This document shows positions 42,067-54,010 of a DNA stretch of 64,000 bases, piece by piece; positions within the stretch are counted from its first letter, which is position 1, and each line of letters starts with the position of its first letter. The notes under the pieces were generated by a model. That model was given only the letters and a program-made list of their open reading frames with translations. It had not been told where the DNA came from and made no database searches. Location: the NCBI RefSeq assembly GCF_033958435.1, contig NC_134137.1:111362501-111426500 (forward strand), in the 5' to 3' direction. The stretch comes from Carettochelys insculpta (Eukaryota > Chordata > Testudines > Carettochelyidae). The translations under genes were made by a program, and so were the position numbers.

Positions 42067-44370
42067 AGTAAGACCCACAGGAGCCTTGACTTTGTCATTC
42101 CTAGCTTTCCATTCCTGCAGGAGGCTGGATTGCTGCTGCAGAGAGCCCCTTCAAAGTCAAAGAGCTTCCGGAATGGTGAACAATCCTCCTAATCAGTGTC
42201 TTCTTTAAAAAAATAAAAAAGGGGGTGCCTGTACTCAGCCAGCTGCCAGGCACCTCCACACAGACAATCCCATGGCTGGAGCTGCCATGGTGCCTGTACT
42301 CAATACTGGCAAGTACCAGCTCAAAAAAAGCACTGCTCCTACGTATGAAAAACTGTTGGTTTAAAGACTATGAATTATACTTACTATCGTGCACAAAACT
42401 ATGTTTTTAGGGAGCTAGGAGTATTGTTTTAACAATAACATGCATGTACATGTATGTGACAGGTTCAGGTCACTTTTGGTACTGCTACCTGATGTGCTGA
42501 GAACCCACTGAGCCTATTTTCCTTACCAGTTTTGGCTCCCTGTAGCCTGTCTTCTTGGACCAGACATGCTAGCCTGCCACAACACAGACATTGTGTCTGG
42601 GCCACAGTCCCAAAGCTACAGACCTTAACCGATAAGGGCATAGCAAGACACCTGTCTCGAGCAATCAGCTGCCCAGCCCCTGAAGAAGCCAAAGCCCCAG
42701 ATAAACCAGTTCTATGATGTATAGAGATTTGTACAATATAATCTCATGAAATTACTAGACTCCTTGCCTGCTTCAAATGACAATTATTTACACAAGTTTT
42801 ATTAATAAACAAAAGTATGTAAGCATATAAGAATGGCCATTACTGCATCAGACCAAAGGTCCATCTAGCCCAGCATCCCATCTGCAACAGTGGCTAGTGC
42901 CAGCTGCCCCAGAGGGGGTGGACCAAAGACAATGATCAAGCGACTTGTGTCCTGCCATCCATCTCCAGCCTCTGACAAACAGAGGCCAGGGACACAGTTC
43001 CTACCCTTGGCTAATAGCCTTTTATGGACCTAACCTCCATGAATTTATCTAGCTCTTCTTTGGACTCTCTTATAGTCCTAGTCTTCACAGCCTCCTCTGG
43101 CAAGTGATTGTATTAAGTATAAAAGCTAGGATTTAAGTGGTCACAAGACATAGCAGAATGAAAAATGTAGGTTACTAAATAAAATAAAATAAAACAGAGC
43201 ATGGAAACTAAGTTTAATAAACTAAGAAACTGATTACTTGTAATTATCTAACCCGCAAAATTGTTCTAATAAGCATCTTTCACAGACTGGAAAGCCTGAT
43301 AGTCTGGGCCCAATCATTCCCCCCGTTTAGTGTCAGATGTTTGCAGCAGATATCTTGGTTGGGTAGCCAGGGAGAACTGGTGATCTGAATTACCTCGCTC
43401 CTCACCCTTAAATAGGTTTTGCAAAAGGTGGAACTCCTTTGTGTTCAAACTAAACTTTCCATCCACTTTTGTGGAAAAATATAGCTTCCAAGATGGATCC
43501 CAGCATCAGGTGACATGGCCACATATCTTGGTAGGACCGGCCATAACCGCTCCTCTTAAGCCTCCAGGAAAAATAAGTTTATTCACAGGTAATTATTGTG
43601 AGTATTAGGCCATTAAGTTTCCTGAGTGTTACTAAAGGCCCTCACTTAGCATGACTAATTAGAAACATAAGTTTATAGTTCATATTTCTTTCTTCAAATA
43701 TAGGAATGATACATGCATACAAATAGGATAATCGTATTCAGTAGATTACAACCTTTCCATTACTATCTCACATGAAGTATCTAGTGTAAAGCATAGACCT
43801 GTGATTTCACATTTATAGTTGTAAGTATATTCCCCTGAAGAATATGGAATGCACCTTTGCAATGTAGCATGATCATCACTGAAACTTGCACACAAACTTC
43901 CCATCATTTCAACAGGGTCTATACCAGATATGCAGAAACAAACACCAGAACAATGTGGGGCCCTTGTCCTGCACTGAGTATGGTGTGGGTTGGGCTGTAC
44001 ACCAAGCGCACACAACATCTGTGAGGTTGTGTTTGGGTTCTGAGGTCTGGCCATCTGGTCAGAGATAGGGATCAAACCTTTTAATCAAAGAAAAGTTAGC
44101 AGTGAAGGCCTGATAGTGCAAATACTCATGTAATACTCATTGATTCCTTGTGAATCCCCACCTCTCTTCATTTATCTATAGTCTCTTTTTTATACTCAGA
44201 TGTGGGGAGGGTACAGCTGTGGAGTTGGGGGTGGGATAGTATCCCCCAAATGGAAATATGGGAGCTCTGCCTTGGTATAAATTTGTGCATCCCTGCATGG
44301 TTGCTATGGAGACGAGAGTGGTTGTGGGACACAGCTGCTGGAATGGTTGGCATGGGGCCAAGGATTATGC
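42067..44370. other. Upstream flank: LTR-like repeat split by a CR1 tail
   Basis: 42470-43740 has the texture of an old retroelement or LTR (TTTTATTAATAAACAAAAG at 42798, AATAAGTTTATTCACAGG at 43570), with no coding content. A CR1 3' end lies in it at 42826-43107. Classification is unsure. Confidence 0.3.
42826..43107 (-). repeat. CR1-type 3' untranslated fragment
   Basis: Minus strand: a GGACCTTTGGTCTGATGCAG block followed by GGCCATTCTTATATG, the typical 3' end of CR1 elements. The rest is an antisense match of the CR1 3' region (GAATTTATCTAGCTCTTC and TCACAGCCTCCTCTGGCAAG on the plus strand). Confidence 0.7.
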
Positions 44371-44374
44371 CTGG

Positions 44375-44520
44375 GTCTGGCTGATAGGATAAGGGGATTT
44401 TGATGTTTGTGGGGTCCTTTCAAACAGGGCATCCTGTAGACGAGCCGCGCATGATAGAACATAGCACAAAGCATGGCCCTTTCGAAATTTTGGCCAATTG
44501 TAGACACGGCCCTAGTCTCA
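44375..44520. mobile_element. MITE fragment, GTCCTTTC / GTGTAGAC type
   Basis: Contains GGGGTCCTTTCAAACAGGGC, GACGAGCCGCGC, CCCTTTCGAAATTTTGGCC and the end TTGTAGACACGGCCC, all family B-like, with most of the middle missing. Confidence 0.5.
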
Positions 44521-44559
44521 ATAATTCCCTTCACTTCCACTCCTGTCACTCTGCCCTCT

Positions 44560-44890
44560 CATTTGCAGGTCTCTTACTTTCCTCCCTCTTACTCAGATTG
44601 GCCATTTCTAATAAATGCTTATAAATGGCCTGAAATATGCTAATGAGGTGCGGAAGCAAATTCCCCATGACTCATTAGCATAAGGTCACATGATTTGGAG
44701 TCCGGAACATGCTCTTCGGACTCCAAAACAACATGTAGAATTGTGGCCCCTGGGGGTCTTCCGGAAGGAAGTCCTCCTTCCGGAGGCCCCTTCTTCCTGA
44801 AAATTTGAAAGTGGCATGTGTGGAAATGGCCATTGTGTGCTCTTTGGAGTCAGAAACCATCTTTTTGCTCTGTACACTGCTCAGAGCAAT
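44560..44890. mobile_element. Palindromic MITE of a different family
   Basis: The centre is TCTTCCGGAAGGAAGTCC and CTCCTTCCGGAGG. Arms repeat GGCCATTTCTAATA and GGAAATGGCCATTG in inverted order. Ends are not resolved. Confidence 0.4.
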
Positions 44891-44955
44891 AGGACACTGG
44901 GCTGTGCCTTGGGCACCTAGGTGCTACACTACAGATAATACATTTTAATAATAAT

Positions 44956-45391
44956 GGCCGTGTCTACACTAGCCCAAAACTTCGAAATGGCCATGCAAAT
45001 GGCCATTTTGAAGTTTACTAATGAAGCACTGAAATACATATTCAGTGCCTCATCAGCATGCGGGCGGCCATGACACTTCGAAATTGACGCAGCTCACTGC
45101 CACGCGGTTCGTCCAGACGGGGCTCCTTTTCGAAAGGACCCCTGCTGCTTCAAAGTCCCCTTATTCCTATCTGTTCATGGGAATAAGGGGACTTCGAAGT
45201 AGCTGGGGTCCTTTCGAAAAGGAGTCCCATCTGGATGAGCCGTGCGGCAGTGAGCCGCGTCAATTTTGAAGTGCTGTGGCTGCCCGCGTGCTAATGAGGT
45301 GCTGAATATGTATTTCAGCGCTTCATTATTAAACTTCGAAATGGCCATTTGCATGGCCATTTCGAAGTTTTTGGCTAGTGTAGACATAGCC
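44956..45391. mobile_element. Family B MITE, longest copy, AAT target duplication
   Basis: GGCCGTGTCTACACTAGCCC to GGCTAGTGTAGACATAGCC, flanked by AAT at 44953-44955 and 45392-45394. Almost a perfect 436-bp palindrome, centre near CCTTATTCCTATCTGTTC at 45160. Confidence 0.9.
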
Positions 45392-46785
45392 AATGGTATT
45401 CACATGGATGTTCCCACTGAAGCCATTGTCTCAACTGCAACACTTCAATTCTTTGCTGGATGAAGGCCTGAAGCCTTTATCACACCATACTGCTCATTGC
45501 CATGAATTTGCATTGATGTTTCCCACATCAGTCACTGTGTTTCTCATGTGACCTCAAAGCCATGAGAGGCCACCCTAGGTGCTTCTTTTCATCATTAAAT
45601 CTGTAAAATAAATGCTGAAATGAAGATTACAAGAAGATAAATGTTAGCTTTTGTGGTGCACATTTACATGTTTTACTCACATGAGAAGTGACTTTAGTTA
45701 GCTTGCTTGGATGAATTAGAGCGGTGGGACCGAGCCTTGATTTTTTTCAACTGCATAGTGTGGTAAAAATGTAGCATGCTTTCTGTTCGTCACTCTACAT
45801 AATTCCTGGCTCCCTAGGCACCCGTGCGTGTCAGCTCCCTCTATCCCCTGCTCCCTGCCTTGAATCTGACTCCACCTCCTATCTTTACCTCTTTGGGGAG
45901 TTCCTATTTTTGAATTTCTATATGTATAGATAGATATTTGTATGAGACTTACCATAGCCTCACAAACATTAAGGCATTAAATCTTTCAGAGGTACCTGTT
46001 GTTAACTTTCCTGTACCTCAGTGTCTCCCCATCTATTACTTCCCTGTATCATGCAGGAAGTCAACAGAAAAGCTGAAAACAGCATGCAGGCGTCCTGACT
46101 TCCAGGACTGTGTTCTATTCTCAAGAACATCTCTTTAGCCCTGCAGGAAGAGCTGGTGACTTTTTTTTTCCTGTCAAATAACTTGTGTGCTGAAAAATGC
46201 AGTTGTGGTCGAGCCAAAACTGTTCATGAATTTGCAGAATTTTTTGGTGGACTTAGGTCAGCGGAGGGCATCCTACAACCTGGGTGATTCATGCAGCCCC
46301 CTGGGGCTCCACTTACATCCCACAGACCACTTGCCTGCCACCCCCAGAATACACAAGGGCACTGGAACACTGCACCTCATACTTTTCCCCCTCTCTCCCA
46401 GCACTTCTGGAGCACGTCTCACCTGATTCATGCTCTGTCCCTGCTCCTACCCCACCCTCCCCGAGCTGGAATACTTTGAATCAGCTATTTGTGACTTTTC
46501 AAGCACGCTAGGTGCCTCCTTGGAAAACCTTAGTGTTGTACTCAGAAACCCGACTTTCAAGTTGGTGCATATTCATGCCTTCTCATCTTTCTCTTTGATG
46601 GATTTGTTAGCACGGACATCCTTATTCTGGGTCCACCCTCTGAAAAGTTGTCCTGGCATGCTCTGCTGGTATCAGATGCTCTAAATTCAGAGCAGTTAAA
46701 CAGCCACAGCTCTGAAGTGGCCAGTTACTTTTCTGAGTCTGGGAAGTCTTGTTCTTTCCTTCCACATTTTTTGTCTCTTTTTTTC
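45392..46785. other. No feature recognised (1.4 kb)
   Basis: Non-coding. The open frames at 46187-46684 are proline/serine-rich with no domain. Confidence 0.35.
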
Positions 46786-46789
46786 CAGA

Positions 46790-48790
46790 GGTGACTGTGC
46801 ATGAGCTGAACGTCTTTGGGTTAAGGTTAGAGGCGGAAGCAATGGAGGTGATGTTGTAGTTCGTGTCTGCTATAGACCGCCAGATCAGAGAGATGAGGTA
46901 GATGAGGATTTCTTCAGACAGCTAGGAGAAGCTTCCAAATCACAGGCCCTGTTCTCATGGGAGAGTTTAATCATCCAGACATTTGTCGGGAGACCAATAC
47001 AGCAGCCCACAGACAATCAAGGAAGTTTTTGGAGAATGTTGTAGATAACTTCTTGTTACAAGTGGTGATGGAACCGACCACAGCATGACCTGCTGCTCAC
47101 CAACAGGGAAGAACTAGTAGGAGAATTAGGAGTGTGTGGCAACCTGGGCTGGAGCAACCATGAGATGGTAGATTTTAGGTTCCTGACAAAAAGAAGAAGG
47201 GTGAACAGTAACATACAAACCCTTGATTTCAAAAGAGCAGATTTCAACTCCCTGAGAGAACCGATGGGCAGGATCCTTTGGGAAACAAAGATGAACAGGA
47301 AAATAGTTCAGAGGAACTGGAAGTATTTTAAAGAAGTCTTACTGAAGGCACAGGAATAAACCATTCCACTGCATAGTAAGAAATACAAATAATGTAGGCA
47401 ACCAGCTTGACTTAACAGGGAAATCCTGGGTCAGCTTAAACTCAAAAAGGATTCATATAAGAAGTGAAAACATGGACAGTTGACTAAGGAGGAGTATACG
47501 TATATGGGTGGAGAATGCTGGGCAGTAATCAGAAAAGCAAAAGCAGAATTGAAACTGCAGCTGGCAAGGATGTGAAGGGTAACAAGAAGGGTTTCTACAG
47601 GCATGTTAACAATAAGAGGGTTATCAGGGAAGGAGTGGGGCCGTTAGTGGATGAGAGAGGTAACCTAGTGACAGATGACGTAAGAGAAGCTGAAATACTC
47701 AATGCTTTTTTTGCCTCAGTCTTTTTTGCCTCAGACGAGGACAGCTCCCACACTACAGTGCTAGATAATGCAGCATGGGAAAGTGGAGGGCAGCCCTTAG
47801 TGGGGAAGGAACAAGCTAAGAGCTACCTAGAAAAACTAGATGTACACAAATCCATGGGTCTGGATTTAATGCATCCAAGGGTACTGAGGGAATTGGCAGA
47901 TATCATTGCTGAGCCTCTAGCCATTATCTATGAAGGCTCTTGGAGACTGGGAGAGATCCTGGATGATTGAAAAAAGGCAAACATAGTGCCCATCTTTAAA
48001 AAAGGGAACAAGGACAATCCAGGGAACCATAGACCAGTCAGCCTTACCTCAGTCCCTGGGAAAATAATGGAGGGGATCCTCAAGGAATCCATTTTGGAGC
48101 ACTTGGAAGAGAGGAAAATGATCAAAAGTAGCCAATGTGGATTCACCAAGGGCAAGTCCTGCCTGACCAATCTTATTAGTTCTATGATGAGGTAACAGGG
48201 TTGGTGGACACAGGGAAGTCAGTGGATGTGATATACCTTAACTTCAGCAAAGCTTTTGTTGCAGTCTCCCACAACATTCTTACCCATAAGTTAAGGAAGT
48301 ATGGATTGGATACATGGACTATAAGATGGACAGAAAGCTGGCTTGGTGGTCAAGCCCAATGGGTAGTGGTCAATGGCTCAATATCTGGATGGTGGCCAGT
48401 TTCAACTGAAGTGCCCCAAGGCTTGGTTCTGGGGCCGGTGTTGTTCAACATCTTTACTTATCACCTGGATAAGGGACTGGATTGCATCCTCAGCAAGTTT
48501 GCAGATGACACCAAGCTAGGGAGAGAGGTAGATACATTGAAAGGTAGAGATAGGATCCAGTGTGACCTGGATAAATTGGAGGATTTAGTCAAAAGAAATC
48601 TGATGTGGTTCAACAAGGAGAAGTGTAGAGTCCTGCACTTTGGATGGAAGACTCCCAAGCATTGTTATAGGCTGGGGAACAACTGCCTAAGCAGCAGTAC
48701 AGAGGAAAGGGACCTAGGGTTTGTCAAGAAATCCCATCAGAGAAGCTTCTCGCAGGGTTTCGAGATGCCTCCAGACTCTGGTGTATTGCA
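46790..48790 (+). pseudogene. CR1 LINE ORF2 remnant (endonuclease end and reverse transcriptase)
   Basis: Read in order across frames: VVVRVCYRPPDQ (endonuclease), [81 protein letters not shown], then at 48201 DVIYLNFSKAFVAVSHNIL, VNGSISGWWPVSTEVPQG, LVLGPVLFNIF and FADDTKLGREV. The FADD catalytic pair is intact, but several stops and a frameshift at about 48195 break the protein. It ends near ERDLGF at 48720, and the C-terminal CR1 signature resumes only at 51121. Confidence 0.85.
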
Positions 48791-49035
48791 AGGTCTCCTT
48801 GGTGACAGGTTATGCTTGATACATTAACAAAACACAAAGTTTTACCTCAGAAATTTCTTCAGAAAGTGATTTTAACTTAAAATCAATACATAGCCATCCA
48901 TTTAACCTGGGGGGGGGTAACTTTCGGCAGGAAAAGACTTCTGGAAAAATCTGAAGTCTCCGGACCTGTCAGGGGTAGTTCTCTGTCAGGTCCGCAGCCA
49001 GCCCCCAGACTCATGAATAATTCATGAGCTGGGTG

Positions 49036-49043
49036 TATAAAAG
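49036..49043 (+). promoter_or_regulatory. TATA-box-like TATAAAAG
   Basis: Perfect TATA box after CATGAGCTGGGTG and followed by a GC-rich stretch. It would be the promoter of the LTR-like insert, if that is what the insert is. Confidence 0.3.
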
Positions 49044-49308
49044 AAGGCTACTCACCACAGACGGGGCCCTTCAGGAAGGCCTTGTCTTATGACTTGGACC
49101 AGTCCCTTTTGGTAGCCCCTTTGGGTGAAGCAGCTGAAAAATCACTTTGCACAATCCTGAGGGAAAGCGTGCCACCGGACAGACAAGTGGCACTGAGGGG
49201 ACCTAGATCGCCGCACCAGGCGTCGCCTGCAGCTCGCAGCTATAACATCGCAGCGAAGCCCAGCAGTGACGGTGGTATACTTCATCACCTGACACCGCTC
49301 CCTGGCAA

Positions 49309-49348
49309 GGGCCGACCGGGCCAGGGCCGACCGGGCCAGGGCCGGCCC
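49309..49348. repeat. 15-bp tandem repeat, about 2.5 units
   Basis: GGGCCGACCGGGCCA is repeated twice and followed by GGGCCGGCCC. Confidence 0.8.
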
Positions 49349-50381
49349 TTGCTCCAAAGAGACTTCTTTACCGGACTGGACAACTCATCAGCTAAGCAGC
49401 TGTGAGCTGAGGCTACAAAAGAAAGGCCACTCCAGCTGCTGTCTCCTTCCAATATTGACTCTCTCTTTCTCTTTACTGCTATTCACAGTTACTAACATTA
49501 CTGTTAATTATTGTTTATTATTACTGTTGTTATTGTTAAATATTAGGTATAGTATTATTATTAGAAGTTTATTGTTTAGTGTCTCTTAAAGACCTTTTAT
49601 TGCTGTTGATTTAGTACAATTACATATACTTACAAATTCATTATAAGTTACTATTGGTGTCAGGGCTTAGCAACCCCTGGGCCAAACACTTATAAATACG
49701 GGGTGCAAGGAAGCAGCAGCTCTGCCCCCCCACCCCTTTAGGTAAACGCAGGGGGTAGCAGGGCCCCAAGCATATTGTACCTGAACACAGTATTATACTG
49801 CCTTATTTTTGGGTCCCTGGGGAGTAGTGCCCCCAGTGGACTTAATTGACAGCAGGGATTGTTGTACAGTTTAACAACACTCTGTCGGTCTTTAATACTT
49901 TTGCAGGCAAGGCATGGGAATGGCAATTGGATTAATCTTTTACGTAAGTAAATGTAATTAACTGGATTAACTGTAGCAAAAATGGGTTTTTTGGTGAACA
50001 TTTATAATAAACTTCCACTTTGTTTTTTGCAACAATTAATTACTCTTAGCCTCCATTTTCTCTGGTCCATACAGGGAACTGCAGGGACCTAACACCAGGG
50101 GACGCCCTCTAAGGAACTTTACTAGCTACTGCTGACACCAGTGTTTCTTTTAATCTGACCACCATGCTAAATTGCCCTTGGGTCTTTTTAATTCAATCAG
50201 GCATCACTGTGTCTCATTTTTAAAGCAAATTGTTTTTATTAAAAGGGGGAAACCCATGAGGGATTGTTACACCGCAGACCTAGAGCCATTGTTAGAGCCT
50301 AGGTCTAATAGAGCTCGGCATTTTTGGTCAGCTCTCACTGCTTACGCAGCACCCTCGTCTTGTAGTTGCTTGCCACATTTG

Positions 50382-51089
50382 GGCTATGTCTACACGTGCA
50401 CGCTACATCAAAATAGCTTATTTCGATGTAGCGACATCGAAATAGTCTATTTCGATGAATAACGTCTACACGTCCTCCAGGGCTGGCAACGTCGATGTTC
50501 AACTTCAACGTTGGGCAGCACCACATCGAAATGGGCGCTGCGAGGGAACGTCTACACGCCAAAGTAGCACACTTCGAAATAAGGGTGCCAGGAACAGCTG
50601 CAGACAGGGTCACAGGGTGGACTCAACAGCAAGCCGCTCCCTTAAAGGGTCCCTCCCAGACACAGTTGCACTAAACAACACAAGATCCATAGAGCCAACA
50701 ACTGGTTGCAGACCCTGTGCATGCAGCCTGGATCCCCGGCTGCAGCAGCAGCCAGAAGCCCTGGGCTAAGGGCTGCTGCACACAGTGACCATAGAGCCCC
50801 GCAGGGGCTGGAGAGAGAGCGTCTCTCAACCCCTCAGCTGATGGCCGCCATGGCGGACCCCGCTATTTCGAAGTTGCGGGACGTGGATCGTCTACACGTG
50901 CCCTACTTTGACGTTCAACTTCGAAGTAGGGCGTTATTCCCACCCCCTCATGGGGTTAGCGACTTCGACGTCTCACCGCCTAACGTCGATTTCAACTTCA
51001 AAATAGCGCCCAACATGTGTAGCCATGATGGGCGCTATTTCGAAGTTAGTGCCGCTACTTCGAAGTAGCGTGCACGTGTAGACGCGGCC
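50382..51089 (+). mobile_element. Family A MITE with TTG target duplication
   Basis: GGCTATGTCTACACGTGC to GTGCACGTGTAGACGCGGCC, flanked by TTG at 50379-50381 and 51090-51092. 708 bp, same layout as 29945-30655. Confidence 0.9.
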
Positions 51090-51118
51090 TTGGTGTCTCA
51101 GCAGCAGCTGCGACAGGG

Positions 51119-51776
51119 GTATGGTGGGTGAAAGGCTGGATATGAGTAAACAGTGTGCCTTTATAGCCAAGAAAGCTAACGGTGTATTGGGGTGCATTAG
51201 GAGAAGCATTTCGAGCAGATCTAGAGAGGTTGTTCCCCTCTATTTGGCACTGCTGAGGCCCCATCAGGAGTATTGCATCCAGTTTTGGGCCCCCCAATAT
51301 AGAAAGGATGTGAATGTGCAGGAGCAGTTTCAGTGGAGGGCAACAAAAATGGTTAAGGGGCTGGAGCACATGACCTATGAGGAGAGGCTGAGGGATTTGG
51401 GCTTATTTAGTTTGTAGAAGAGAAGACTGAGGGGTGATTTCATAGCAGCCTTCAACTTCCTGAGGAGGAGCTCTAAAGAGGATGGAGAGAAAATGTTCTC
51501 AGTGGTGACAGATGGCAGAACAAGGACCAATGGACTGAAGTTATAGAAGGAGAGGAGTAGGTTGGATATTAGGAAAAACTACTTCACCAGGAGGGTGGTG
51601 ATGCACTGGGATGCATTTCCTAGAGAGGTGGTGGAATCTCCATCCTTAGAGGTTTTTAAGTCCTGGCTTGACAAGATCCTGGCTGGGATGACTGAGTTGG
51701 GGTTGATGCTGTTTGAAGCAGGGGCTTGGACCAGATGACCTCCTGAGGCCCCTTCCAGCCCTATGAATCTATGATC
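51119..51776 (+). pseudogene. CR1 LINE C-terminus and 3' end
   Basis: 51121-51417 reads [59 protein letters not shown] and [13 protein letters not shown], the CR1 reverse-transcriptase C terminus. Then a non-coding 3' region ends ...CCAGCCCTATGAATCTATGA, the CR1 tail. It could be the 3' half of the CR1 at 46790, cut by the insert at 48790-51118, or a separate copy. Confidence 0.8.
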
Positions 51777-51788
51777 ATTCACATATAC

Positions 51789-51819
51789 GTGCGTGTGTGC
51801 GCACACACACACACACACA
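51789..51819. repeat. (GT)n/(CA)n microsatellite
   Basis: Alternating purine-pyrimidine run of about 30 bp directly after the CR1 tail. Confidence 0.9.
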
Positions 51820-52179
51820 AATAAAATGGTTGGCGCACGTACACGATGGTCAGGCTTTTGGGATGGACATATTACTCACAGGCTGTGTCCACACTACAAA
51901 ACAACTTTGAAGCAACTTTGAAGTAGAGCATCTACACAGAAAAAGCAGGCCACCCTTACTTTGAAGCAGGGTCCCTGTACTTCGAAGGGAAGCGTCTGCA
52001 CAGCAACAGCCCATACTTCGAAGTCAGAGGCCAGGAAATGATGCAGGCAGGGGTCACATGGCTGACAAGCCCTTCCAGTCTCGCAGCCAGCTGCTCCCTT
52101 AAAGGGCCCCTCCCAACACCCCTAACCCTGCACATGCTCAAGTCTGCCAGGCTGCACACAGCAGTGCAGACTTAATGCT

Positions 52180-53395
52180 CATGAGCAGATCAGGAGAACA
52201 TGCCTGGCCAGCTGCTCCCCCAGGAGGCTCTCTTGACCACTGTGGCCAGCCTGCTGGCCATGCTGCTTGCTGTTGTTTTCAAGCAGCATATCCAGGCCAG
52301 TTGCATTGGTCCCATCCTGCTGTTCCTGGGCTGAGTCCCATTGCCCCTCCAATGAGCCTTCACCACCAGCTCTGAATGGTGGGATTGGCTAGTGCTGGGG
52401 AACTGGGACAATGAGCGGTGGCTGAGGAACTTCCAAATGACCAGGCAGACGTTCGAGGACCTCTGCCACTGGCTCACCAAGTCCTCCAGCACTGGGATAC
52501 ACAGATGTGGCCTGCGTTCCCAGTGCAAAAGAGGTTGACAACCGCACTGTGGAGGCCGGTCACCCCAGACAGCCACCGGTCCATAGTTGATCAATTTCGG
52601 GTGGGCAAAGCCCCTGTTGGAGCAGTGCTGCTAGAGGTAAGCCCAGCTCACACCACAGCCCCACCCTGGGGAGGGTGCTACTGGGCAAGAGGGAGGGGGG
52701 CCCCTGTCAGGGATGGAGAAGGGGAACATTGGCCACCTGGTCTGGCGTTCATTGACGTGTCTTCCTCCCACCTCTGCAGCTCATCTGAGCCATCAACACT
52801 GTGCTCCTTCGACATGTCATCACCGTTGGGGACCTGGATGTAGGCCTTGCCAGGTTTGTGGAGGTGGGGTTTCTGAATTGTTTTGGCAAGCTGGATGGAA
52901 CCCACATGGTGATCCTGGTCCTGGACCACAGCAGGGGTGCCTACGTTAAAAGGAAGGGGTATCACTCTGTGGTCCTCCAGGCTCTGGTTGATGCAAGGGT
53001 CCACTTCATTGACATATGCACGGGGTGGCCAGGCAGGGCTCATGATGCCTGGGTGTTCTGGAATTTGTGGCTGAGATGCTGGATGCAGGAAGGCACTTAT
53101 GTACCCCCATGGGACCTCCCACTGGGGGACATCTTGATGCCCCCCCCGCCCCATTGTGGCTGACGCTGTATACCTGCTGCACCCATGGCTCATGTGGCCC
53201 TCTACAGGACACACCACCTTGGCCCAGGACATCTTCAACAGCAGCCTAAACCACACCAGGGGCACCATACAGTGAGTATTTGGGAGGCTCAAGGGGAGGT
53301 TTCACTGCCTCTTCATGAGGCTGGATGTCAGCCTCCCAAATGTCCCCGTGGTGGTTGCTGCCTGCTGTGCTCTCCACAGTCTTGTGGACTGAAGA
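52180..53395 (+). pseudogene. Harbinger DDE transposase, broken, with one intron
   Basis: Exon 1 contains WDNERWLRNFQMTRQTFEDL and, after a frameshift, FPVQKRLTTALWRPVTP and FRVGKAPVGAVLLE, then donor GAG/GTAAGC at 52636/52637. Exon 2 starts at 52780 after CTCTGCAG with LI-stop-AINTVLLRH. It continues KLDGTHMVILVL (first catalytic Asp), KRKGYHSVVLQALVDA and GWPGRAHDAWVFWN (second catalytic Asp). After a frameshift it reads LFMRLDVSLPNVPVVVAACC. The catalytic Glu lies in the expected VECxFGRLKGRF context. Here it reads TIQ-stop-VFGRLKGRF: Glu has become Gln and the next codon is a stop. The enzyme would excise and insert DNA with 3-bp duplications, but this copy cannot. Confidence 0.85.
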
Positions 53396-53789
53396 TGGGA
53401 GCCCTTCACCCAGGGCTGGGCCATGAACCCAGGGCCTGGGGCCCAGGTATGAGCAGCCACCTGCTATCCCATGCCGCCAGGCCCAAAGGAATGGGACGAG
53501 GATCCAGGAGGCCTTGTGTGAGGCCTTTGCCCAGGACCTGCTCTGACCCTCCCAGACACTTTCCACTGCACATGCCCCCTGCTCCCCCATCCCTCCCCCT
53601 CCCCCGCCACACATATCCCCTCCGGCTCTCCCCCCCGCCACTCCTGCACCATGCACTGGGGGCTTGGGGTTAGGGTGGGAACATCAAAATGTACTGGCTT
53701 GGTGTAATAAACAGTTTTTGAAACACCATCAACAGAACATCTCAAACTATCTATATGGGGGAAACAATGTAAAGAGGGGAGGTTGGGGG

Positions 53790-54010
53790 GGTGGGATGCA
53801 GGGTTGAATCTGGAGGGGGCTGAGATAGGGGATCGAACCTGGAGGGAGACTGGGATTGGGGGTCAAACTTGGAGGGGGGGGCAAGGATGGGGGATTGAAC
53901 CTGGATGGGGCCTGGGATGGGGGAACAAACCTGGAGGGGGCCGGGATGGGGGTGTCAAACTTGCAGGGGGATGGGATGGGGGATTGAACCTGGAGGGGGG
54001 CCTGGGTGGG
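53790..54010. repeat. Minisatellite, ~30-34-bp G-rich unit, about 7 copies
   Basis: The unit is GGGATGGGGGATTGAACC TGGAGGGGGC-like with variation. It lies between the two genes of the Harbinger element and is GGGG-rich on the plus strand. Confidence 0.8.

Larger units (their letters stand above)
48790..50381. repeat. Unclassified insert, possibly LTR-like, with TATA box
   Basis: Non-coding DNA that seems to separate two parts of a CR1. It has a TATAAAAG box, a cluster of GC-rich 15-bp repeats (49309-49348) and AATAAA near 50008. No coding or paired LTR was found. It may be a solo LTR or an unrelated repeat. Confidence 0.3.

Noticed and set aside
52678..53292. 204-codon minus-strand open frame
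   Set aside because: It is the reverse of transposase exon 2 and its intron; no domain.
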